Shown: one piece after another, positions 18,278 through 27,356 of the stretch | Numbering within the stretch: the stretch's first letter is position 1 | How the letters are laid out: each line of letters opens with the position of its first letter | Assembly: GCF_022511585.1 (NCBI RefSeq) | Contig: NZ_JAKWBN010000003.1 | Span: forward strand, 1 to 64,000 | Direction of reading: 5' to 3' | DNA length: 64,000 bases | Origin: Shimazuella soli | Lineage (GTDB): Bacteria > Bacillota > Bacilli > Thermoactinomycetales > Thermoactinomycetaceae | Made by a program: the position numbers and the translations under genes | Notes under the pieces: model-generated | Database searches by the model: none | The model's input: the letters and a program-made list of their open reading frames with translations, nothing else | What the model was told of the DNA's origin: nothing

Positions 18278-18300
18278 ATCAGTATACTATATATACTGAT
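18278..18300. promoter_or_regulatory. Perfect palindromic operator before the small acidic gene
   Basis: ATCAGTATA (18278-18286), CTATA, TATACTGAT (18292-18300): a perfect 9-bp inverted repeat 48 bp upstream of the small gene, overlapping TATA sequences that could be its -10. The form fits an Xre/Cro-type dimer site. No cognate regulator is adjacent. Confidence 0.55.
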
Positions 18301-18469
18301 TTATATAACTACCCTTAATCGACTGAATAAATAATAACGAGAATCGACGTTTCACATCGGCAAATATGTCTAAAATTAGAACTTATCCCTTATCCACCTT
18401 TCTGTGAAAATTTTATGTTACCATCCTAGTGAATTTGGAAACTCATTCCAAAAGATCGGAGTAGAGAAG

Positions 18470-18793
18470 ATGTTACAAACACCTCTTGCACGATTTCGAG
18501 TTATCGCATTAGCAGAAGGGATTTCTTATCTCGCTCTGCTATTTATTGCTTATTTACTAACACTCGCTCATGTATATTTCCATGATAAATGGAAATTTTC
18601 ACAAGGAGTCATTGCTGTGCTAGCTTCCATTATCCCTTTTGCCACATTCTTTTTAGATCGAAAGCTAAGTCGTGATTATCCATCCAAATTAAAATTAGAG
18701 AGCAAAGTCTATTTGTTCGTATGGTTCCTTGCCTATCTGATTGTATTATCGGCAGTGTATAAACTTGTTACTTTTTATACGCATCTTCGTTAA
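18470..18793 (+). CDS. DUF3817-like small membrane protein
   Basis: About 107 residues from ATG 18470 (GGAG upstream), with three hydrophobic helices. TPLARFRVIALAEGISYLALL and SIIPFATFFLDRKL match the conserved start and end of DUF3817 proteins. The segment between them seems shorter than usual and the protein continues with one more helix, so it may be a rearranged member. The function is unknown. Confidence 0.65.
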   Translation: MLQTPLARFRVIALAEGISYLALLFIAYLLTLAHVYFHDKWKFSQGVIAVLASIIPFATFFLDRKLSRDYPSKLKLESKVYLFVWFLAYLIVLSAVYKLVTFYTHLR

Positions 18794-18798
18794 ATTCA

Positions 18799-18832
18799 AA
18801 AAAGCGCTGAGCTGACGAGCCTGGCGCTTTTC
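18799..18832. terminator. Terminator between the DUF3817-like gene and liaR
   Basis: AAAAGCGC and GCGCTTTT pair around a 16-base spacer. It lies between convergent genes and can serve both. Confidence 0.65.
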
Positions 18833-18834
18833 AT

Positions 18835-19467
18835 TTATTTTACTAAATTATTGCGATAGGCATAAATCGCAGCTTGTGTTCGATCATCTAATTCCAACTT
18901 TGATAATAAATTGGTGATATGCGTTTTCACGGTCTTTACCGTAATAAATAACTTATCTGCAATTTCTTGATTGGTATTGCCGTCAGCGATCAATTGCAAT
19001 ACTTCCATTTCCCGCGCGGTCAATGATTCATGGGGTTTTTCTTGATTTGATCCTTGCATCTTCGAGATTACTTTGCTTGTTACCTTTGCCTCAAGGACCG
19101 ATTCCCCTTTAGCAGCACTGCGAATTGCTTCTGCTATCTTTTCCGCCTTGGATGTTTTCAAAAGATAACTCAAAGCACCTGCTTCCAGAGCAGGATATAC
19201 TTTATCATCGTCTAAAAAACTCGTGAGCACAATTATTTTAGGTTGGGCTAATACTTTCACGATTTCCCTCGTTGCTTGAATACCATCCATACCTTCCATC
19301 AATAAATCCATTAAAATAACGTCTGGTTTTGTCTCTAATGCTAATTGAACCCCTGCCTTACCATCAGAGGCCTCTCCAACTACCTCTATATCTGGCTGTG
19401 TTGACAAGTAGGCAGATAAGCCTATACGTACCATCTCATGATCATCGACCAAAATTACTCGTATCAT
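18835..19467 (-). CDS. liaR: LiaR-type response regulator (NarL family)
   Basis: A 210-residue regulator. The receiver has the acidic pair DD (8-9), phospho-acceptor Asp54 (ILMDLLMEG) and Lys near 103. The C-terminal LuxR/NarL helix-turn-helix reads LTAREMEVLQLIADGNTNQE...TVKTHITNLLSKL. It follows a LiaS-type kinase and LiaF, so it is the LiaR/VraR orthologue that responds to cell-wall antibiotics. The target promoter is not evident in this window. Confidence 0.9.
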   Translation of the reverse strand: MIRVILVDDHEMVRIGLSAYLSTQPDIEVVGEASDGKAGVQLALETKPDVILMDLLMEGMDGIQATREIVKVLAQPKIIVLTSFLDDDKVYPALEAGALSYLLKTSKAEKIAEAIRSAAKGESVLEAKVTSKVISKMQGSNQEKPHESLTAREMEVLQLIADGNTNQEIADKLFITVKTVKTHITNLLSKLELDDRTQAAIYAYRNNLVK

Positions 19468-19484
19468 TCACTTCTGCCTCCATA

Positions 19485-20513
19485 TTACAGGATGGGTACT
19501 TTCACATTAATATGTGTCCCTCTTCCAGGAAGGGAAAGTACTTCACCTATACCTCCTATTTCACTTGCCCGCTCAGAGATCGATTTTAAACCATAACTAG
19601 ACATCTTCATTTTTGATTCATCAAAACCAATTCCATCATCGATGATTTTAAGATGCAGGTACTTCCCCCTCACTACCAAACGTATATGAACCTTCTTAGC
19701 CTTTGCATGTCGGAGCACATTGGACAATGCCTCTTGTACAATTCGAAATAAATGATCTTCTATTCCACGAGCCAACGTAGGAATATCTTCTAATTCCCAT
19801 GTCGCTTGCAATGATTGCTTTTCTTGTAACTCTTCAAGCAGATCTTCTAATCCTGTCTTTAAATCTTTTCCTTCTAATGTGACAGGACGTAAATGCATGA
19901 GCAATGCTCGCATTTCTTGTTGTGCTTCTCCTGCTAACTTCTCAATAAACCCTACTTTTTTGGCTACTTCTTTTGTATCTTGCAGATTCATGGCACTTAT
20001 TGCAGATGACATCATAGATATCGCAAATAATTGTTGACTAATCGTATCATGTAATTCTCTAGCCAAACGTCCTCGCTCTTCCGATACCACTTCCTGTTTC
20101 ATTTGGGTCTGCCATTCCGTTCGTTCTGTTGACAGTTTTTGTAAGGAAGCAACTTGTTGTTCTACCCGGTGTGCCATCTGATTGATTTGTATAGCCATAT
20201 TTCCAATTTCATCTGATCCAATGGACTTGATCCGATATTGAAAATTACCCCGCTCTAATTGAACAAGAGCTTCTTTTACAGGTGACAGTCGATGAACGAT
20301 TCTTGTCCCATATAGAAATCCTATCATACTAGAAAAAACAAGCATCGCTAAGATAGGAAGTATTGCCCAACCCAGCGCTAACAATATATCAATTTTTAAT
20401 TGGTAATGGAGAAGAATAACAGTAATAACCGTTATAAAGATGAAAAAAGTCAAAACGGAGGAGTACCATGCTGTATGCCATTTAATGGACCAATTCTCTT
20501 GTTGTTTCCGCAT
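19485..20513 (-). CDS. liaS: LiaS-type sensor histidine kinase
   Basis: A membrane kinase of 342 residues. Two N-terminal helices enclose a very short extracellular loop (intramembrane-sensing type), then HAMP (about 72-125), HisKA_3 with the phospho-acceptor His near 155 (ARELHDTISQQLFAIS) and an ATPase domain ending DDGIGFDESKM. Its ATG overlaps the liaF stop by one base (TGATG). LiaF is expected to hold it inactive until envelope stress. Confidence 0.9.
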   Translation of the reverse strand: MRKQQENWSIKWHTAWYSSVLTFFIFITVITVILLHYQLKIDILLALGWAILPILAMLVFSSMIGFLYGTRIVHRLSPVKEALVQLERGNFQYRIKSIGSDEIGNMAIQINQMAHRVEQQVASLQKLSTERTEWQTQMKQEVVSEERGRLARELHDTISQQLFAISMMSSAISAMNLQDTKEVAKKVGFIEKLAGEAQQEMRALLMHLRPVTLEGKDLKTGLEDLLEELQEKQSLQATWELEDIPTLARGIEDHLFRIVQEALSNVLRHAKAKKVHIRLVVRGKYLHLKIIDDGIGFDESKMKMSSYGLKSISERASEIGGIGEVLSLPGRGTHINVKVPIL

Positions 20514-21208
20514 CAAAGGTACCTCACCTGTACATTCGCTAGCAAAAATGATATAGAAATCTTTACTTTTCGATTTGCTTCTGTATATTTTTCAGTAGTT
20601 ACTTGAAATGGATTGTGTAAACCCATCTTTTTCTTGCCTAATATCTCACATTCCCCAAGTACAACGGATGAAGAAATAGTTACATCCAGATCAGCAGGAA
20701 GATACAAATATACTCTCCCGGCTACGCCGTTTAAGATAATGGATGTCTCCCCTTCTGGAATAATCGCTCTAGACAAATCGAGGTATATACTCTGTACTTC
20801 ATTAGTCGCATGAAGATCAAATAATTCATACTGCATATCACCTAAACGGAATTTCCGATAAAAAGCTTGGTCGTACTTGGTAAAATTCTCTTCCCAATGA
20901 AGGTTATGATCTTCTTTGTTACTATCTATCTCATTTCCCGTTTTCTTCTCCTTTTTGGTCCACAATAATTTATAACTTGCATAGAAGAGTGCAAAGGAAA
21001 ATAGCAATGCCCACAAATTTACGTCAATCAGAGCAAGACCACCAATAACAAGTAAAAATATAGCTATCTTGCGGTAATAAAATCGCCAACATAGAAAACT
21101 AGCAAAAATTAATATAACGGGGCTGACCAATAAATCATTAAGCCCCATAGCCACAAACAGTAAGATTACCCCTATAATAAAAAAGAAAATCCCGCCTGTT
21201 CGACGCAT
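20513..21208 (-). CDS. liaF: LiaF-type inhibitor of the kinase
   Basis: About 231 residues. Four hydrophobic segments in the first 90 residues are followed by a soluble C-terminal domain (QFEIL-type beta fold; SIILNGVAGRVYLYLPADLDV, shortened) typical of LiaF/YvqF. AGGTGG precedes ATG 21208. The order liaG-liaF-liaS-liaR is that of Bacillus. Confidence 0.88.
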   Translation of the reverse strand: MRRTGGIFFFIIGVILLFVAMGLNDLLVSPVILIFASFLCWRFYYRKIAIFLLVIGGLALIDVNLWALLFSFALFYASYKLLWTKKEKKTGNEIDSNKEDHNLHWEENFTKYDQAFYRKFRLGDMQYELFDLHATNEVQSIYLDLSRAIIPEGETSIILNGVAGRVYLYLPADLDVTISSSVVLGECEILGKKKMGLHNPFQVTTEKYTEANRKVKISISFLLANVQVRYL

Positions 21209-21223
21209 ATTTGTCACCACCTA

Positions 21224-22096
21224 TCAATGGATTATAAAATCACCGCTATCAATCTTTGTTCCAATCTTGTATCTTCCACTTCCTGATTTTGCAGTAGTCT
21301 CTGATGCAGATGGTTTTTGTAATTGTAATGGATAAGTAGCTGTTAATTGCCCAGATTGCAATTTAGAATGAAGGATAAAAGATGCATTTTTCGGTAAATA
21401 CAATGTTTCGTTTCCGGAAACCAACTCAGTATGGATATCCCCAATTAATTTATCGACTTGAATACGTATATCCCCGCTGGTAGAAGCTAAATTCAGCATT
21501 CCAGTATAATGACTAATATTCATGTTGCCAGAAAATGTATCCATCGTTGCTTTTCCAGCATTTACCCGGTTTAACGATATATCTGCAGAGGTACCATTGT
21601 ATGTTAAGTTTTCTATTTTTAGATTTTGCAGATTGGCAATACCGGAACTAATATCGATATTTAAATTCCCTATATTCCATTTGGGAGTTTTGTGATCACC
21701 AATTTGAATCACTCTTGATGCAGCTTTAGCTGATATATGGAACAATTGGTTTTTAGGAACATATACCAATAACTTTAATTCATTTGTGTCAGAAAATGAA
21801 TACCACTTCGGTTTTAGGCTAATCTGGACAGTATGATCGTCTCGATCTACAATGAAACTTACATGGTTTAAGTCCCTGCCTTTAGCAATCACTTTCAATT
21901 TATCCTCATCGGTAGGCAGAATCGTCAAATCTTCACTTGTAACATCGAGTTCGATGGAATCAACGGAACTCACAGATAATTTTTCTTCCTCTTTTTTTGT
22001 ATGTGCAACAAAAAAATTAAATGGACTCCACCATATGGCGTGAGCAAACATGATCATTCCCAAAATAACAAGAAGTACCCCTGCTATTTTTTTCAT
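21224..22096 (-). CDS. liaG: LiaG-like DUF4097 membrane-anchored protein
   Basis: A 290-residue protein: one N-terminal membrane helix and an outside-facing beta-helix domain of the DUF4097 type with repeated short strands (SRVIQIGDH, DISSGIANLQNL, TFSGNMNISHYTGMLNLAST). The ATG at 22096 follows GGGAGAGG; the longer frame upstream lacks a ribosome site. First gene of the lia-type operon here. The usual liaI-liaH genes are absent upstream. Confidence 0.82.
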   Translation of the reverse strand: MKKIAGVLLVILGMIMFAHAIWWSPFNFFVAHTKKEEEKLSVSSVDSIELDVTSEDLTILPTDEDKLKVIAKGRDLNHVSFIVDRDDHTVQISLKPKWYSFSDTNELKLLVYVPKNQLFHISAKAASRVIQIGDHKTPKWNIGNLNIDISSGIANLQNLKIENLTYNGTSADISLNRVNAGKATMDTFSGNMNISHYTGMLNLASTSGDIRIQVDKLIGDIHTELVSGNETLYLPKNASFILHSKLQSGQLTATYPLQLQKPSASETTAKSGSGRYKIGTKIDSGDFIIH

Positions 22097-22239
22097 AAAA
22101 AGCCTCTCCCTATTTAAACTTCTATCTACAGCATACACAAGCCTATTAAAAATCAACACAAACATTAGCAGGAGTTCTGCTAAGACCAAAGTCGTATTCT
22201 AACACGAAAATCTACTTTTATGTAAATGAGGTGATAAAT

Positions 22240-22614
22240 TTGGTTTATATGATGGTCGGTATTACTGGGGCAATCGGTGCATTGCTTCGATATCTTTTTG
22301 GAGCTCTTATTCCTTCCACTTATTTTATGGGATTTCCTGTTAGTACACTAGGCATAAATCTTTCTGGTTCCTTTGGTTTAAGTTGGTTTTTCACATGGGT
22401 TACGAAGCATCCATCGTTTCCTGACTGGGCACGAACTGCTATTGCAACCGGTTTTATTGGTTCATTTACCACTTTTTCTACTTTTAACATTGAACTTATT
22501 CATTTAGTAGAAAAAAATCACTTACTCTATTCTATTTTGTATTTTATCTGCAGCACAATAGGTGGATATCTCTTCAGTAGGCTGGGATATGAAATAGCCA
22601 AAAACAAGGATTGA
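22240..22614 (+). CDS. crcB: Fluoride channel subunit, CrcB/FluC family (first copy)
   Basis: A small four-helix membrane protein (about 125 residues). FluC proteins assemble as antiparallel dual-topology dimers that export fluoride. The conserved GxxGAxxRY (GITGAIGALLRYLFGA), the NLSGSFGLSW segment and the FTTFSTFN motif are present. TTG at 22240 is preferred as start because GAGGTGATAAAT precedes it. It is paired with a second copy 6 bp downstream, so they probably form a heterodimer. I see no fluoride riboswitch upstream. Confidence 0.9.
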   Translation: MVYMMVGITGAIGALLRYLFGALIPSTYFMGFPVSTLGINLSGSFGLSWFFTWVTKHPSFPDWARTAIATGFIGSFTTFSTFNIELIHLVEKNHLLYSILYFICSTIGGYLFSRLGYEIAKNKD

Positions 22615-22620
22615 ATATAA

Positions 22621-22980
22621 ATGAATATATTACTAATTGCGATAGGAGGAGCCCTTGGGGCTTTATGTCGTTTCCTTATAAGTAAATACTTTCCATCATC
22701 TGCGAATCGTTTTCCACTTGGAACATTTATCATCAATATAATTGGCAGTTTATTATTGGGATTATTGTTGGGATGTATGGTAAACGAAAAATGGATGTTC
22801 TTTTTAGGAACAGGATTTTGTGGTGCTTTTACTACTTTTTCTACACTACAATGGGAAATACTTCGTTTCCATCAAGAACGTCAACATTCCCTACTTCTTT
22901 TATATCTTACACTTAGTTATACACTAGGAATTTTGTCTAGTATTATGGGATTTTTTATTGGAAAATTTATGTGTTCCTAA
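22621..22980 (+). CDS. crcB: Fluoride channel subunit, CrcB/FluC family (second copy)
   Basis: The partner of the preceding gene, 119 residues, with the same landmarks: GGALGALCRFLISKYF, NIIGSLLLGLL and GAFTTFSTLQWE. Its short N-terminus and charge pattern suit the opposite membrane orientation to the first copy, as in Bacillus yhdU-yhdV pairs. The topology is inferred. Confidence 0.9.
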   Translation: MNILLIAIGGALGALCRFLISKYFPSSANRFPLGTFIINIIGSLLLGLLLGCMVNEKWMFFLGTGFCGAFTTFSTLQWEILRFHQERQHSLLLLYLTLSYTLGILSSIMGFFIGKFMCS

Positions 22981-23048
22981 CTTTGACACCAACATATAAA
23001 AAAAGCATAAAGTATATCAACTGAATATACTGCAAAGGGAGGATTTAT

Positions 23049-23180
23049 ATGCTAAATACACAACGCAGAAAATTGGATTTTGTTGCACGTATTTCATCTC
23101 TCTTTGGTTCTGCACTCTTCTTTATCAGCTCTATCATCCTCTTTCTTCTGTTCTTTACAGAGAGAAGGAGCTTCGTTTAA
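23049..23180 (+). CDS. Small single-pass membrane protein
   Basis: A 43-residue frame with AAAGGGAGG ending 6 bp before the ATG and its own terminator. The charged start MLNTQRRKLDF is followed by one hydrophobic helix (ISSLFGSALFFISSIILFLL) and ERRSFV. Not recognised. The ribosome site and terminator make it a plausible gene. Confidence 0.55.
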   Translation: MLNTQRRKLDFVARISSLFGSALFFISSIILFLLFFTERRSFV

Positions 23181-23213
23181 AAGCCAGCAGGTTCCCCTAC
23201 TGGCTGTTTTATT
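23180..23213 (+). terminator. Terminator of the small membrane protein gene
   Basis: AAAAGCCAG and CTGGCTGTTTT pair around CAGGTTCCCCTA. Confidence 0.75.
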
Positions 23214-23616
23214 GCTTGATTTATTCTATTCACAGGCCGATAATACATTATTCAAATACATGAACCGCTATATTTGGCAAACACAATGAGGATGATTAGT
23301 GAAGTTGGCTACAAAAAAGGCAAAACCTTATACCCAACATGTAAGTTTTATATTTATTCTGCACATATTCCATATTTATTTTGCGTGTTACGTGATAAGC
23401 AAATAAAGAATTATATCTATCTACGGTCAAAAATTAATAGGTATGATTCTTTGTTCAAGTGAAATTATTCACTATACTATCACTATACAGATAGTAATTT
23501 ATCATTTATACGGTATATAATTAATTTAATTCAGAATATTTATTGAGATACTGTGTTGTATCCTCAAAAACAAACCCTTCTAATGCTTCTGATATTCTTT
23601 AAGAGAGAGTGGGTAT
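23214..23616. other. Intergenic stretch without recognised gene
   Basis: About 400 bp of AT-rich DNA. Short open frames here lack ribosome sites and family features. It should contain the promoter of the following secreted-protein gene, but no clear consensus pair stands out. Confidence 0.5.
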
Positions 23617-24111
23617 ATGAGACTAAAAAAATGGCATGTAGGTTTTCTGAGTGCAGTAGTTGGAGTTGCAGCTTTATTTGTAGGGATCAGTGATACGAGT
23701 GCGGCTTTTGATGGAAAGAAAAAGTATGATGGAAAAAGCCCTGTAGCTACTCACTGTGATGATACTGGCGTTGCGAAAAAAACGAAGTCTTTTTCTTATA
23801 AGGGTGTAAAAGGTAAGATATATTTAATGTACAGCACCAAATGCAAAACAGCTTGGGGATATGTTAAATTGAATAAGCCCCTTCCCTCTAATTCGGAAGT
23901 GTATGGTTGGGTACACCGTAATAATGAGAGGAAAGTTTACTACTGTTCCTCTAAAGGTGGTAACGGTGCGATCCAACCAGGGCAAACTACTTGTTATAGT
24001 CCAATGGTATATGATTATAAGCCAAACACTTCTAATGCAGGAGCAGTTTTTTACAGTCCAAAAGGTGATTATGAACATCCCCATGAGCTAGGTTATACTG
24101 ATTCCTATTAG
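23617..24111 (+). CDS. Secreted DUF2690 protein
   Basis: A 164-residue exported protein. A signal peptide covers about 1-30 (RLKKWHVGFLSAVVGVAALF...SDTSAA). The mature part starts near FDGKKKYDGKSPVATHCDD and has YLMYSTKCKTAWGYVKL, the pattern of DUF2690 (G-K-x-P-x-x-T-x-C ... RYS-x-x-C-x-x-A-W). Four cysteines may pair. These proteins are common in streptomycetes and some bacilli; the function is not established. GAGAGAGTGGG lies before the ATG. Confidence 0.78.
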   Translation: MRLKKWHVGFLSAVVGVAALFVGISDTSAAFDGKKKYDGKSPVATHCDDTGVAKKTKSFSYKGVKGKIYLMYSTKCKTAWGYVKLNKPLPSNSEVYGWVHRNNERKVYYCSSKGGNGAIQPGQTTCYSPMVYDYKPNTSNAGAVFYSPKGDYEHPHELGYTDSY

Positions 24112-24430
24112 GGATAGAGCTTCATAGTTGTTAAGCTAAGAGAATGAATGCTAGAAGAAAATTTTCCATATAAACTCTTGACCTCTAGGCTCTTATAGAT
24201 TAAGTGTTTTATTTTTGCCTAGTTATAATACTTGTGCTAGTCCCTAATGGTTATCGCTTTTTATTGGGTAAATTGCGTTTCGTCCACTTGATTTTATTCA
24301 ATCTCTAGTTACATTTTCAAACAACCATTTTCATTTTGCAATTAAACGAGTGACGGACCGCAACCTTCCACATATGTGGTGGCACAGCCCGTCTGGGAGC
24401 GAGCCTTGAAACAACTTCGCCCCTCGAATG
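24112..24430. other. Non-coding stretch with GC-rich structured 3' end of the protease gene
   Basis: The left two thirds are AT-rich with no gene seen. Positions 24345-24430 are GC-rich and form, on the minus strand, hairpins such as CCACATATGTGG enclosed by GACGG/CCGTC, directly after the protease stop. Confidence 0.45.
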
Positions 24431-25117
24431 TCAACAACTTCTCCTTCCGTCGACCCATCTGAGCACAGAGTTTTTGACTTGTTCTGTGAGTGTTTTCTTG
24501 ACGACGAATGTTGACATTTCGTGGACAAGAAACGTGAGCATGAAGCCTGTGACTCTGGTGACATTCATCCCATTGACGATGAAAATATCATCAGAGTGTT
24601 CTCCCATTACTCCCTTGATTAAGCCGTAAACCGTGTTTCCATAGGAACACGGGCCGCCTGACATTCCAGGTTGAGAAAATGCACAAGCGAAGGCCTTATC
24701 CTCATAAGTTCCTCTTGCTACGATGGTTTGACCCCAAAGACCTTTCCGATCACAGGGGAATCCGGCCATGTCCAGACAAAGGGATTCTCCTGTGGGAAAT
24801 GGAGAAAGTTCGAAAAACCCTTTCGCCACTTTTTTACGGAGTTTGATGAGAGCGAAGTCACTATCTGCGTTTTCATCGGTGTAGTTCGGATTCACCCGAA
24901 CAATCCCACGGTATGTCTTGCCTGATGCGACCTTGATTCTTGCCTTCGAAGCACCCATTACGGTATGGGCAGAGGTCAGGATAGTATCTGGGCCAATGAA
25001 GAACCCAGTTCCCTCCTTTTCGAAGATCATGCCAACACGAACTTGACAGATTCGATCATCCTGAACGGGGTTACGGCGATCCATCCGGGAATCTTTAGGA
25101 ATTTGACGGGTAGACAC
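24431..25117 (-). CDS. Trypsin-like serine protease (GC-rich, probably acquired)
   Basis: A 228-residue chymotrypsin-fold protease. The triad is visible: His in ILTSAHTVMG (near 53), Asp in ADSDFALIKL (near 86) and Ser in QPGMSGGPCSYG (near 150), as in V8/Glu-specific and HtrA-like enzymes. No signal peptide is seen, so it is probably cytoplasmic or released in another way. Codon use is distinctly GC-richer than in the neighbours. The start is GTG with TAGGAG upstream and a TATAAT at -10. The last 20 residues are poorly conserved-looking, and a different frame stays open past the stop, so a late frameshift is possible. Confidence 0.82.
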   Translation of the reverse strand: MSTRQIPKDSRMDRRNPVQDDRICQVRVGMIFEKEGTGFFIGPDTILTSAHTVMGASKARIKVASGKTYRGIVRVNPNYTDENADSDFALIKLRKKVAKGFFELSPFPTGESLCLDMAGFPCDRKGLWGQTIVARGTYEDKAFACAFSQPGMSGGPCSYGNTVYGLIKGVMGEHSDDIFIVNGMNVTRVTGFMLTFLVHEMSTFVVKKTLTEQVKNSVLRWVDGRRSC

Positions 25118-25262
25118 CCTTGCTCCTAGTGGAGAGAAAGCAGATTTTGTGACACTCTAGTACGATAAATTATAGCATATGACAATGTTATTAGGATTTG
25201 TTAACCGTTCGCAAAAGTACAACTTCTACGAATAGTTAACAAAGTTATTACATCTTTGAAAT

Positions 25263-25598
25263 CTAACGTTCATAAAACACCGGAAAACCCACTGCGAACG
25301 TTCGTCGTTTTCTGAAAGATTTAAATAATTCATGTGTTATAACTACATCTTCCTCGTTATCAATGAATTTCTTCAATTGTTCCAGCTTGCTTAAACGCTT
25401 TGTTCCTTTTTGCTGTTTTGCGTCAAGTGGCGTTTTAAATGTACGCTTGGTCGCTTTTTCCTGTATACGGTCGGTTTCTTTTAAGTAAGGTGTTACGTAC
25501 ATAAAATTTGTTACGTCTTTCCGCGTATTATCCATAAACTCAATAGCCCACGTTGTTTTACCACTTCCCATAATGCCATCTACTACTTTCATTCGCAT
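25263..25598 (-). pseudogene. Truncated phage/plasmid P-loop NTPase
   Basis: The 111-residue frame begins with a clear P-loop, VVDGIMGSGKTTWAIEFMD, then FMYVTPYLKETDRI and EDVVITHELFKSF, as in phage helicase-like or zonular-occludens-type ATPases. After about residue 95 the similarity ends and the frame closes quickly, so the motor core is missing. GGGAGG precedes the ATG. Probably a remnant of the mobile island that ends at tRNA-Ser. Confidence 0.6.
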
Positions 25599-25790
25599 AT
25601 ACTAACCTCCCAGTATAAGTTAATCCTAATAATTTAATTTAAAAATGTAACATACTAACCAAAAAAGAACTCCAACAAGTGGAGTGAATTAATGGGGAAA
25701 TACTTAATGCAAAATGAAAAATGTCACATAAAAGGTCAATTGGTTGAGTGCCGCTAGTTGTTCAAAATACAAAGGAGTTTTATCCGCCTT

Positions 25791-26085
25791 CATATCTCAT
25801 AACAATAAGTAATGCTTTTTACAACCAGATTCAGAAAAAAGTTTTAGTTTTTTTCATCCTCATACTTCATAACAATAACTCCGGAGAAATGTTACATTGA
25901 TTCGGAAAAAAATTCATAAATCAAGGAGAAATTCTCCCCTTACGATACAATACTAGAAAAATTTCGGATTGCACACTTTTCCTACAAAAAATTTCAATAA
26001 CTCAAGAGAAAATTTTCCTCCTACTAGACTATACAGCAAAATTTTCGCGCCGCACACTTTCACAACGAGAAAATTTTAACCATTG
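25791..26085. repeat. Degenerate direct repeats in a 1-kb gene-free stretch
   Basis: Between 25599 and 26612 there is no credible gene. Two pairs of imperfect repeats occur: CATAYYTCATAACAATAA at 25791 and 25861 (70 bp apart), and TCAAGRAGAAATTYTCC-like units at 25921 and 26002 (81 bp apart), each followed by AATTT(T)CG...GCACACTTT. Repeated iterons of this kind occur at plasmid or phage origins; that reading is inference. Further right, TAACACGCTAACC and TAACACGCTTAACC also repeat. Confidence 0.5.
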
Positions 26086-26612
26086 TATAAAATGCGAAAT
26101 CTGCTCACCTATTAAAATCGTATTATATCGGTTTTAGCAAACGAACTTGCTAAAATTTTTGATAAACCCTTATGTATCAACCGTTTTCACGGTCGTTCCT
26201 TAAGAGAACAATAAAGAAAGATCTGATTTAACAAAGGAAAATATCCGTAGTAAATAATTCGATTTTTAATTATTTACAGACGTAGTGAAACGAAGTCTAT
26301 TAGTATTTAATTACGGATGTAAGGCTTCGCCTAAAATTGATTGAAAACTAAATCAATTTTTAAGATAAACTCATCATCGCTATCTATCGCAATAAATAAC
26401 ACCAATATAAATAACTAGTAGCCGCCGGCTAAAAGGTATATATATTATTGCTAAGACGTTTCCCAAACGTAATTAACACGCTAACCCAAGTGAGCAGATT
26501 CGCTTTAACACGCTTAACCAGCGCCACCTCTAGCGAAAATATAGCGGCATGGAATCTCCGTTATCTGGTATTATGAATTTATGAAAAATTCTATTAAAGG
26601 TGCTGACTTTTA

Positions 26613-27293
26613 GTGTTAAACAGTATTGTAGAATGGTTTGCAAAAAGGAATTGGACGGATTGGAACATGTGGGCGGCTATTGGTCAGATGATTGGTGCAT
26701 TTGCCACAGTATGGACAGCGAGTATTGCCCTAAGACAAACAAAACTAGCAAATCAACAAATGGATGAGGTAAAAAGTAGGGAAGATGAAGCACAGAGACC
26801 TGAACTTTTGGTTACTGCAAAAGGTACTCTAAAAAAAGAAGTAAGTTATATTCACTTGTTTGTCAGTAATATCAAAAAAGATATTCCATTACACATCATT
26901 AATCACAGGCTGCTTCCTCAACATCAGGATAAATATTATGGGTATACGGAAACCGAAAAACTGATTGAAGACAAGTCAAAAGAGCCAAAAAGGTTATCAT
27001 ATGGGGATTATTACGAAATAGATATCCCATTAGCTCCATTGATAGCAATGTATCCATTTCAAAAACAATTACTATTTACATATCGCGTACAAACATCAAT
27101 AGGTACTGTTTTTGAATACAGTATACTTTTATTCCTCAAAGAAGACCCCGATGTAGAAAATAGTGGAGCATGGGTGTGCTTATTCACAAAAGGAAGTCAT
27201 TTGTCAATTGAAGAAATACAAGAGCAAGGTGAATTAGTAGCCTTGATAGATAAGGACATTGTACATTATCAATTAGATAGATACAAAAATTGA
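26613..27293 (+). CDS. Membrane-anchored protein of unknown function (paralogue 1)
   Basis: A 226-residue protein. The N-terminus WFAKRNWTDWNMWAAIGQMI is followed by one membrane helix (about 18-40), a short polar coiled coil (ALRQTKLANQQMDEVKSRE) and a cytoplasmic, beta-rich domain (PELLVTAKG...YIHLFVSNIKKDIPLHI...LSYGDYYEIDIPLAPL). The next gene is a paralogue with the same plan. I know no family with a function. The position in a tRNA-linked island suggests a mobile-element or defence role, unproven. The GTG start has only a weak, distant AAAGG. Confidence 0.72.
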   Translation: MLNSIVEWFAKRNWTDWNMWAAIGQMIGAFATVWTASIALRQTKLANQQMDEVKSREDEAQRPELLVTAKGTLKKEVSYIHLFVSNIKKDIPLHIINHRLLPQHQDKYYGYTETEKLIEDKSKEPKRLSYGDYYEIDIPLAPLIAMYPFQKQLLFTYRVQTSIGTVFEYSILLFLKEDPDVENSGAWVCLFTKGSHLSIEEIQEQGELVALIDKDIVHYQLDRYKN

Positions 27294-27356
27294 GACCCAA
27301 ATTGATTTTTTGATATTCAGGTAATTAGTTCCAACATTCATTAGGAGCGTGGTTTA

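Noticed and set aside
22097-22239. A fluoride riboswitch before the crcB pair
   Set aside because: The conserved crcB-motif core could not be found; only a simple hairpin is present.
24331-24564. A second protein in another frame at the end of the protease gene
   Set aside because: It overlaps the protease fully in its first half and has no start signal. I keep only the note that a late frameshift in the protease is possible.
25599-26612. A CRISPR array
   Set aside because: Repeats are imperfect, few and not regularly spaced with unique spacers, and no cas genes are near.
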